The position numbers and the translations under genes are program-made. Below, piece by piece: positions 16,341 to 26,500 of a stretch of DNA of 44,618 nt. The stretch spans positions 128,303 to 172,920 of the forward strand of contig JAOUBJ010000011.1 in NCBI GenBank assembly GCA_029860345.1. The letters run 5' to 3'. How positions within the stretch are numbered: the stretch's first letter is position 1; each line of letters begins with the position of its first letter. The notes under the pieces are model-generated. The model was given only the letters and a program-made list of their open reading frames with translations. It had not been told where the DNA came from and searched no databases. The DNA is from Candidatus Zixiibacteriota bacterium. Lineage in GTDB: Bacteria; Zixibacteria; MSB-5A5; GN15; FEB-12.

Positions 16341-16364
16341 GTGTTGGGCAACCTCGCCCGACAC
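16341..16364. repeat. Hairpin GTGTYGGGC family, copy 1
   Basis: GTGTTGGGC and GCCCGACAC pair around a 6-base loop (one wobble). A 24-base relative is at 17015-17038. Confidence 0.5.
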
Positions 16365-16447
16365 AGGGAAGCCTGACCTTTGTTCTTCGCGTGCTTAAGT
16401 GATGTGCGGCGAAGCCATAGTACCCATTTATGGGCGGCTTGACCGGC

Positions 16448-16756
16448 CTACCTAACCAGCACCATCTTTTTCGTTTGGGTCCTCTCCCCCGCTTCGACTC
16501 GATAAAGATATATTCCGCTGGCCACCGACAGACCCGAACCATCGGTCCCATCCCAGGACACACTTGCGTTGAACTTGGCGGTTGTGTGAGTGACAGAGTA
16601 GGTCGGCCATTCGGACGAGTTTGCCGAGGCGGCTTGACCGACCGAAAGGCCGGCTTGTGGTTTGGCGTTCGGAGGTGGACGGTCCTCGGTCGCTGCCATA
16701 ACCGGGCGGCCATGAACAATGAACATCAGCAGCGCCAAGTACCGGACTGTCTTCAT
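16448..16756 (-). CDS. Short secreted protein with sorting-tail remnant
   Basis: A 102-residue protein. The start was chosen at 16756, where GGGAGG lies 4 bases upstream, rather than the longer open frame. It consists of a signal peptide (VRYLALLMFIVHGRPVMA), a short low-complexity stretch and the final part of a FlgD-like sorting domain. The ending is SVSWDGTDGSGLSVASGIYL then RVEAGERTQTKKMVLVR. The giant protein downstream ends in the same way (WDGLDSHG, SASGVYFYR, KKMILLK). The usual first half of this domain (NYPNPFNP) is missing here. The gene therefore looks like an internally deleted relic of a secreted protein whose two ends remain. It could still be expressed, but a function is doubtful. 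Confidence 0.55.
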   Translation of the reverse strand: MKTVRYLALLMFIVHGRPVMAATEDRPPPNAKPQAGLSVGQAASANSSEWPTYSVTHTTAKFNASVSWDGTDGSGLSVASGIYLYRVEAGERTQTKKMVLVR

Positions 16757-16904
16757 CAAACCTCCCAGTATCCACAATATACCCTGCGACCGGCAATCCT
16801 GCCAGCCCAAACTTAAGTCAGTGTTGACGAACCTGCCGATTGCCGGGTCGGGGATTGATCCTGTGGCGGACATGACCTGACGCAACCATGTTTGGAGACT
16901 CTAT

Positions 16905-16928
16905 CAACAAGCCCTTCGGGGCTTGTTG
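16905..16928. repeat. TTCG-tetraloop hairpin
   Basis: Perfect 10-bp arms CAACAAGCCC and GGGCTTGTTG closed by TTCG, one of the most stable RNA tetraloops. The left half recurs at about 17060 (ATCAACAAGCCCTTCAGGG), where the right half has decayed. Confidence 0.55.
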
Positions 16929-17014
16929 CAAACCCACTGCGCCGTCAGGTGACGTGCCTTGCGGTGGAGGTGCTGTAAGGCGACTCGCCAGACAGCCAGT
17001 GGGTTGGACGGCAG

Positions 17015-17038
17015 GTGTCGGGCGGAGTCGCCCAACAC
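17015..17038. repeat. Hairpin GTGTYGGGC family, copy 2
   Basis: GTGTCGGGCG and CGCCCAACAC around GAGT, with one C/A mismatch. It has the same 24-base length as the copy at 16341. Confidence 0.5.
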
Positions 17039-17278
17039 CACCCACGATATGGACCTTCATCAACAAGCCCTTCAGGGTACGTTGCGGCAGTGTCATCGGC
17101 TGTTGAATTGCTGCACAGATGGTGTGAGGGCTGCTTGAGGCACAAACTGATAAACCACCTTCACAATAACGGCAGAGCGCTGCATTTAGACTTTATGGAA
17201 CCCTGCAACTACCAGCACTTTAACAGATTACCGGCTTGGCCTGGTTCTTGCGTCGTAGGGCCCTGAGACCTTTGTGTA

Positions 17279-17306
17279 TTGACTTATAAGCCGAAAAGGC
17301 TATATT
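17279..17306 (+). promoter_or_regulatory. Promoter of the giant repeat-protein gene
   Basis: TTGACT (17279-17284), 16 bases, TATATT (17301-17306). Transcription would start near 17313, leaving a leader of about 200 bases before the start codon at 17515. The best promoter match in the window. Confidence 0.65.
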
Positions 17307-17402
17307 GTGATGCTTGAGAAACTAAGCTGGAGTACTACATTAGCTTACTACGAATTGTCACACGAATTGTGTAGGAGCTTAGCAAAAGAAAATGATGCGC
17401 TT

Positions 17403-17467
17403 CTTGGGGGCATGTCGCCCCAAGTGCAAATACAAGGTGGTTGTATATCCACGATCCCCTATCGTGG
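17403..17467 (+). promoter_or_regulatory. Two hairpins in the leader of the giant gene
   Basis: Hairpin 1: CTTGGGG (17403-17409) / CCCCAAG (17418-17424). Hairpin 2: CCACGAT (17449-17455) / ATCGTGG (17461-17467) with a 5-base loop. Both are perfect and lie between the promoter and the ribosome binding site. They match no riboswitch that I recognise. Confidence 0.4.
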
Positions 17468-17514
17468 ACGAGATCGCTCCATTGCGATTTCGTGAACTCT
17501 TTTGGAGGAATTCA

Positions 17515-20500
17515 ATGATACGATCGAGGTGTCAGAACATACTGTTCATAACGATCGGTTTGATCTTACTTGCACTGCCGGCCTTTGCCGGTGATGGAGC
17601 CCTTCCCTCTGTTGATGGCGGCACGCCTCCCGGCGGCAATGGTACGGCCGTCATGCCGACCAGTCTGGTGGCACAGTCCCACGGTCGACAGATCGGCGAT
17701 ACAGTTGTCATAGACGGAACCGGTTTTGACGCCGGTGAAACTGTCTCCATAAAGATATCCCACGGAGACAATCCCGCCAACACAGGGCCGGAGTACGACT
17801 CGTTTGAAATAACTGCCGCTCCGGACGGTACGGTAAGAGCGGATTGGGTGATCAGTAACCCTGAGACTGTCTGGCAACCGCTGCTGTTCACAGCTACCGG
17901 GGCCAGTTCCAGCCAGTCGGCCAGCACGCTGCTGTCTGAGATCGGTTCAAGGATCACAATCATATCCATACCTGAAGTCATTGTACGAGATTCCACATTC
18001 GAAGTATCGGTGTCGCTGGAAGAGGATTGCTGCGACAGTTGTATGACTCCCTTGCCGGGCCGATTGGTAGAGTTCTATATTCACGAGGAACCGTGCGGCG
18101 TACCTATCGGCGGCACCCCCGCAGCGACAGCCATCACTGATGCCAACGGCATCGCCACAGCCAGTTTGATTCACTATGATGTCGGAGAGTTTACTTTAGG
18201 CGTCAAGTATTGGGGCGAGGACCAGCCGACTGAACAGGAGCCGCCAAACTCTGCCTGTTTCCCTGAAGAGCGGGTGAAAATCCTGGCTTCGATTGACTGC
18301 ACCTATTTGGAGATTATCCACCATCCGGTTTTGATATCATGCCCACCCGGTCACCTGGGTGAGTTCTTTGTTTGTGCCGGTGAGACCGTTTGTATGCCCA
18401 CCGACTTGTTCCATGAAGGCGCGGGCGGGTTGGTGTTTTCGCTCAGCCCGGACAGTCCGGGTACAATCGATCCGGTGACCGGAGAAATCTGCCTGACCCC
18501 GGACACTTCAGGTATCTACGGTGTCCTGGTAATCGCCACCGACTCTATCGGCCAGACCGATGATTGCAACGCCGAATTTACAATTGAGATGAATAGCGCG
18601 CCTGCTGTTACCCTTGGCGATGACCTGCTGTTGGGTCCCTGCTATCCGCAACAGATTTGCCTCCCGGTGGATGTTCTGGATGTTGACCAGAACATTGTCA
18701 ACCTGTCTGCCAATATTGGAACGCTTGGTGAAGGCGAAGTCTGTATCGATATCGAAGAGGCCGGCGTGTACGAATTAATCGTTGAGGTGGTCGATGAATG
18801 CGGCGAGACCGACACCGACACGCTGGTTATCACGGCCGACCAGGGTGAGCTTCCATACGTTGACCTGGGCGAGGATTTCGACAGGTTCCTCTGCGGACCG
18901 GATCAGGTCTGTATCGATGTAAGTACTATAGAAGTCTATCAGTCTCTTACCACCAGTCTCGGCACCTTTGATTTGGAAACGGGTCAGGTTTGTGTCGATG
19001 TTAATCAAGACGGTTCTTATGAAGTGATTGTCGCGGTCACGGATACCTGTGGACAGACCGTGACCGACACGGTTGTCTTCAGTATTACCCTCAACCAGGC
19101 GCCCAGTGTAATCGCTTCGGCTGATACGACTGTATACCCTTGCTACCCCAAGTCGATTTGTTTGCCGGTTTCGATAGAGGATGCCGATGGGAATATTGTC
19201 GAAATCAGTTCAAGTCTTGGCACTGTCAGTGAGGGATCTCTCTGTCTCGACATCCCGCAGGCGGGATCATACGAAGTTATTATAGAGGCCACCGACGAGT
19301 GCGGCGAAACCGATGCCGACACCGTTGTCATAACCGCCGATCCCGGCGAGACACCCTTTGTAACTCTGCCGGACGATTTCGACACGCTGCTCTGCGGCGA
19401 CGAGACGATTTGTGTCGATGTCGCTACCATAGCCGGCTACGCTTCTGTGACGACCAGTCTTGGCACCTACGACCCGACCACCGGTCAGGTTTGCTTCACC
19501 CCCCAGAGCGCCGACCTGTATCGCCTGGTCGTCGAGGTCACCGACACTTGCGGCAACTCAGCCTCCGACGAGATCAACATTCGGGTCTCAATGAACAAGC
19601 CGCCGACGATATCGGCGGTGTCGGATACTTCTTTCTACCTCTGTTTCCCGCAAGCGATATGTCTGCCGGTGAACATCGATGACCCCGATAACAATATTGT
19701 CGGTGTTTCCACCAGCCTGGGCTATTACGATAACGGCCTGGTCTGTTTCACGCCGTATTCCAGCGGCACATACGAAATCGCTGTGACCGTTACCGACGAA
19801 TGTGGCGAAAGTGCCTCGACCACGATCAACCTGACCATCATGACCGATCAGGACATCGCTATCGAGTGTCCCAATGACACATCGTTGTCCGTATGCGTAA
19901 AAGACACCGTCTGCATACCACTGGCCGGGATACCCGAGTCTGAATATGTCACTGTCGATATATGGGGCCTTAACGCCTGGTATGATCAGGCTAATCACGC
20001 CGTTTGTTTCTATACCGAATGTTCCAACCAGAGCTCGATTGAGATCATGGTCAACACACCGTGCAGCACCTACACCTGCGAATTCGATGTCCAGGTGGAA
20101 TGCAATGTTGACCCGCTGGTGCTGCTGCCGCCTGATACTACCATGATGCTCTGCGACTCCGACAGCATCTGCCTGCCGGTCGGAATAAGCGACCCGAATA
20201 ACAATCTGGCCGAAATCTCGGTCGAGGGCGGCACGTATGATCCGACAACCGGACTCGTCTGTTTCTTTGCCGATACTGCCGGTACCTACAAAATCACGGT
20301 GATCGCCTTTGACGATTGCGGCGCCGAAGCCTGGGATATTGTCTACGTGACGGTCGACTTCAACTCGGCTCCCGTCTGCAACGTCCCCGCCGATACGAGC
20401 ATCTTCTACTGTGGCACCATGGATATTTCGCTGCCGGTGTCGGGCACGGACGTCGACGGTAATTTGACCGGCTGCACGATCAAGAGCGGCCCCGGACAGC

Positions 20501-23500
20501 TTGTCGACGGCCTGTGGACCTACACGCCAACCGGTGACGAGACTGTTACCGTAACCATAGAATGCACCGACGAGTGCGGCGCCGCTTGTGAGAGTTCATT
20601 CACCGTAAGTTTCGACAAAAACCAGCCGCCGGCGGTGGCCTGTGTTGATTTTCTCGAACCGGTTTTCGTCTGTGATCTGAATAACGAAATCTGTGTCAAT
20701 GGTTTCGGCGCAATCGACGAGGACGGTAACCTCGACACTATGTGGGTGACTGTCAACGGCGTCGATTACCCAGTCGTGGACAACGGCATCTGCTTCGTAC
20801 CGACCGAAGGCAGTAACAACATGATTCTGTACGCCGTTGACGATTGCGGCGATACCAGTTGGTGCGACGCTGTGGTCGAGGTTATTGTCAACAGTGCACC
20901 GACCTGCCTGCTGCCCGACGATACGACCCTGTTCATTTGTGACCAGGTGGAGCTATGTTTTGATCTGGTAGCGGAAGATATTGACGGCAACCTCTCAGGC
21001 TGGGAACTGATCTCCGGTCCCGGCGCTATCAACGGCGACCAGTGGTGCTACGATGCTACGACATCGGAAACTGTCACAGTGACGGTCCGTGGCTTGGATT
21101 CCTGCGGTGCCTATTGCGAAAAGACATTTACCGCAACTATCCAGGCCAACCGGGCGCCCGAGGTTGTTTGCCCGGAGTTCCCCGATCCGATATTCGTGTG
21201 TGATCTGTCCGAGATATGTCTGGACGGCTTTGTGGCGTCCGATCCCGATGGCAACCTGGATTCGGTGGTCGTGACTGTAAACGCTATAGTGGTACCCTCC
21301 GACCAGGGGCGGATTTGCTTCACTCCTCAGGAAGGACCGAACCACATCACGTTTTCCGCGCTCGATTCCTGTGGGGCGGTGTCCCGATGCGAGACAATGG
21401 TGGTGGTTGCGCTCAATAGCCAGCCTACATGCATTGTCCCCGATGATACGACAATCTTCCTGTGTGATCTGACCGAGATCACACTACCGGTCACCGCCGC
21501 CGACATCGACGGCAACCTGGTCGCTTGCACGATTGTTGACGGACCCGGTCAGATTGTGAACGGTATGTGGACCTACACACCCGGCGGTGATGAGACTGTT
21601 ACCGTGACCGTACAATGCACCGACGAATGCGGCGCTACTTGCGAGAGTTCGTTCACTGTCGATTTCTCACTGAACAAGCCGCCGGTCGTCGCTTGCGGAG
21701 ATTTCTTTGAACCTATGTTCCTCTGCGAACTTGAGGAAATCTGTCTCAACGCTTTCGGAGCCATCGATCCCGACGACAACCTTGAATCGGTGTGGGTCAC
21801 TGTTAACGGTGCCGATTATCCGGTGGTTGAAGGCAGTATCTGCTTTGTGCCGGTCGAAGGCACCAACCTGATGACCCTGTACGCGGTCGATGCTTGTGGC
21901 GACACCTCCGCTTGTGGCACTTCGGTTGACATCGTGTTGAATACGGCGCCGACCTGCCTGATGCCCACCGACACCACTCTTTGGAATTGCGGACCGGTGC
22001 AACTCTGTCTACCGTTGATGGCCGAAGATACCGATGGTAACTTCTCTGGTTGGGAGTTGATCTCAGGTCCCGGCAGCATTGTCGATAGTTCCTGGTGCTA
22101 CACTCCTCAGGGTACGGAAACCGTCAGCGTTGTCGCTCGCGCTCTTGACTCATGCGGCGCCTATTGTGACCAGACGTTTTCGGTAACATTCGACCTCAAT
22201 TCGCCGCCTGAGTTAACGTGTCCCGATGACACTACAATAGCTGCCTGTAACAACAGCGTGATCTGCATCGGTGATTTCCTAGTCGTCGACCCTGATGACA
22301 ACCTGGAGACGGTCACGGCCACCCTCAACGGCCAGCCGATTACCATGACCGGCGCGACTATCTGTTTCACACCGATAGACGGCGACAACGTATTATCGGT
22401 CACGGCCATCGATGCCTGTGGCGCCGAGGCCAGTTGCGAAACAAATGTTACTGTCAACATCAACGAGCCTCCTGTCTGTTATCCGCCAAATGACACGGCT
22501 ATTGCTCTTTGTGAACCTGAAGAAATCTGTCTTCCGGTATCGGCGTTCGATCCTGACGGCAATTTCGATCATTGCGAAGTAGTCTCCGGAGTTGGGGAAA
22601 TCGTCGACGGCTATTGGTGTTTCACGCCCGACAAAGCGATCGGCGGAGTGATCACGATTCGTTGCTTCGATAGTTGCGGCGCTTACTGTGAGACCGAGTT
22701 TACGGTTGATATCGAACTTAACGAACCACCGATTATATATGACCGCGGGATTGCAGCGGCTTTGTGCGAGATTGGCCAGGTCCGTGAAGTAGGCGCTATC
22801 GGCTTCGATCCCGACGGTGACCCGTTGACCTTCATCCTGCTTGATGGACCGGGTACTATAAACTCAGAGACCGGCTTGATCACCTATTACCCCGACACTT
22901 CCGGCGTCTACACATTTGAGGTGGCCGCCTACGACACTTGCGCGGGCGATACCGGTTTCGTCTGGGATACTATCAGTATCAACACGCCGCCAGAACTGAT
23001 CACATTTGATTCCACCATTCAGGTGTGCGGCATTGCCCAGGAAATCTGTTTCGACGTTATCGGCAGCGATCCTGATGGTGATGTGATCACAATTACTCAG
23101 GAATCCGGCCCGGGCGTCTTTACGATTCTAACCGACAGTTCCGGGCAGACTTGTTTTATGCCTGAAGATGTCGACAGCGCCACTTACGTCTTCACCTATT
23201 GTGTAACCGATCCTTGTACCGGTGCGAAAATCACCAGCGAGATCTGTCCCGAGTGTCCGCCCTGCATACCGGACACTATCAGGATTACGGTGCTGCGCAA
23301 TCGCCCCCCGGTGGTCGTATGTCCCGACCCGCAGCGGTTCTCCATCTGTGAACCGGAGACGCTCTGTTTCGATTTCAACCCCGGCGATCCGGAACTACAG
23401 CAACTGTCGGTGAACATTCTTTCCGGCAACGCCGTCTATGACAACGGCAGCATCTGTTTCGACGCCGTAGGTTCCGATCAGTTCGATATCGTTATAGAAG

Positions 23501-26500
23501 TTGTCGATGATTGCGATGCCAGCGACACCTGTATAGTCCCGGTGACAATCGAAGGCAACTATGCACCGGTCGTTTCATCGGCCGATGATTTCGAGAAGTT
23601 CCTGTGTGAGCCGTCGGAGATTTGTTTCGATGTTGCCGTCTCGGATATTGATCAGGACATTGCTACGATTACCACCAGTTTCGGAACGTACAATCCGGAT
23701 ACCGATCAACTCTGTTTCTACGCCGACACCGCCGGCAGCTACATCATCATCGTAACAGCGACAGATTCCTGCGGAGCTTCAACGTCTGATACGACTACAG
23801 TAACGGTGGAATTGAACGAGGCGCCCTATGTCGACGCCGGTGACGATTTCGAAATCGGTCTGTGCGGACTCACCCAGGTTTGTTTCGACCTGACTGTTGG
23901 TGACCCCGATGGTAACCTGGTCACGATCCTTTCGAGTATGGGTACGTATGATCCGCTAACCGGCCAAGTCTGTTTCGATGTCGAGTACGACGGTACCTAC
24001 GAACTTATTATTGAAGCTACCGATGAATGCGACGTGACGGCCGTCGACACTGTCCATGTGACGGTAACGTCCGGCGCCCCGCCATTTGTCGATCTGGGCG
24101 CCGACTTAGACCTCGGCCAATGTGAGCCGCGCGAAGTTTGTGTTGATGTCAATACGATTGACGTTTTCCAGTCGCTGACCACGACCCTTGGCGTCTATAA
24201 CGAAACTACATCGCAAATCTGTTTTACCCCGGAAGGCGGCGGCGAGTACACTATGATCGTCACTGTGGTGGACTCCTGCGATCAAATGGCTGCGGACACA
24301 GTTAACATTTTGGTCGGCACCAACCGTCCGCCCATCGCCACCGGCATGCCGGACAGCACGGTCTACCTGTGCTATCCGCAGACCATCTGTCTGCCGATTG
24401 AAATCTCCGATCCCGACGGCAACATTCAGAGTATTAATGTGACCGGCGGTTCCTACAACGACGGCCAGGTCTGTTTCACACCATACGATAGCGGCACTTT
24501 CGAGATTATCGCCACGGTCACCGACAGTTGCGGTGAGACCGATGCCGACACCGCCTATGTTACGATCCGGACCGATCAGGGCATCCAGATTGTATGCCCC
24601 AACGATACTACCATATTCACCTGCGTGGGTGACACATTCTGTCTGCCCATCGGCGGGATTCCGGAAATTGCGGAAGTTAACGTGACGGGGATCAACACCT
24701 GGTTTGACGAGGAACTGCAAAGCATCTGCTTCTACTCCGAGTGTGGCAATACCAACAACGTAACCGTCGAGGTCACCACGCCGTGCGGCAGTCACAGTTG
24801 CAGCTTTACGGTAGTAATCGAGTGCAACCACGATCCGCTGGTGCTGCTGCCGCCGGACACGACTATGATGTTCTGTGGATCATCGGAGGTCTGTGTGCCG
24901 GTGGGTGTCTACGATCCGGACGGCAACCTGGTCGACGTAACCGTCGAAGGCGGACTGTACGATCCGCTTCACGGTCAGGTCTGCTTCAACGCCGACACCG
25001 CCGGTGAGTATACCATCGTTGTAACCGCCATAGATGAGTGCGGCGAGTTGGATTCCGATTCGATCAACGTTACCATTGAGTTCAACACGCCGCCGGTCAT
25101 AATCTACGAATGGGCCGACAGTGTTATAGCCACCTGCGTTCCCGAAGTCTGTGTGCCGATTTCGTTCGGTGATGCCGAGGACAACCTGGTGGAAGTATTG
25201 ACTGATGTTGGCTACTATGACGAATCTACCGGCGAGATCTGTTTCGTTGCCGAAACTTCCGGCCAGTACTGTGTCAGTGTTATTGCTATCGATGACTGCG
25301 ACCTGGCTGATACGCTCAACGCCTGTGTGACCGTCGACATCGGTGAGTACGTACAGATCACCTGTCCCGAAGATACCGTGCAAGCCGAGCCGATCTGCGG
25401 CCCTGAAACTGTTTGCGTGCCGCTTGATATCATCGGCAACAACTACACGATCACAACATCATTCGGCAGCTACGCAGAAGGTGAACTGTGCTTCCAGGCC
25501 GACACTGCGGGAATCTATGAGATTACCGTCATCGGTACGGCCGACTGTAACAGCGATACCTGCGACATTCTGGTGAAGGTCATTATTCCGGATGAAGCAA
25601 CGATCGCCTGTCCGGCCGATACCGCGCAGCTATTCTGCGGTCCCGATACACTGTGCTTTGACTTTACCGTATCGGCCGCCACGACCAGCGTGGCTGTCTC
25701 GGAACCGGCCTATTTGAGTGAAGGCATGGTCTGCGTACCGGTTCTCGAACCGGGTACGATAGAGGTTACGATGATTGCATCGTCCAACTGCAACGCCGAC
25801 ACCTGCGCTTTCACGGTAACGGCAACCTTCAACAGCCCGCCGTCGGTCGTGACAGGTCCCGACACTACCCTGACGGTGTGCGAACCTTATGAGGTTTGTA
25901 TTCCGTTCACCGCCGACGACCCGGATGATAATATCATAGAGATTTCATCCACGCACGGTGACATTATCGACAACGAAGTCTGCTTCACCCCGGACGGTTT
26001 CGGTATTCATGAGGTCATCGTCTCGGTGCGTGATGCTTGCGGTGAAGCTGCCTACGATACTACTTTCGTGAATGTCCTGTCGGGCGGGTCACCGCTGATC
26101 GTCTGTCCGCCGACTACGGTGTTTGACACCCTTTGTGGTCCGGACTCAATTTGCATCACCATGCCGATCAGTCCTGCCAACGCGGAAGTTACGATCTCGC
26201 CCAATGGTTCATACAATCCCCAAACCGGCGCAATATGTGTTTATATCGACCAGACCGGTCTGTATAGCATCATGGTCACGGCCGAGGCTCAGTGTGGCAT
26301 TGATACCTGCGTCTTCGATCTTGACGTACAGATTCCCGAGGCGCCGGTGGTATCTTGTCCTTCGAATGTCGATACGCTGCTCTGCCTGACCGAGCCGGTG
26401 GAACTTTGCTACCCGGTCTCGGCAACCGGGACCGATATCACTATTTCCGTGTCTTCGCCGGCTGTCTACTCAAACGGCCAGGTCTGTCTGCCGATTGAAG

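Larger units (their letters stand above)
16757..17514. other. Gene-free region and 5' leader of the giant gene
   Basis: No supported gene. From 16890 to 17100 it contains a structured repeat block. This has a UUCG-type hairpin, the words AACCCACTG and CAGTGGGTT about 55 bases apart as an inverted pair, a GTGTYGGGC hairpin, and a second partial copy of ATCAACAAGCCCTTC at about 17058. The giant gene's promoter and leader occupy 17279-17514. Confidence 0.6.

Noticed and set aside
17307-17495. A 62-codon frame in the leader of the giant gene
   Set aside because: It would begin with GTG almost at the predicted transcript start, without a ribosome site, and its sequence is not protein-like. The hairpins explain the region better.
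17392-17514. A longer N-terminus for the giant protein
   Set aside because: The extra 41 residues lack a ribosome site and would bury the signal peptide that starts at 17515, behind GGAGG.
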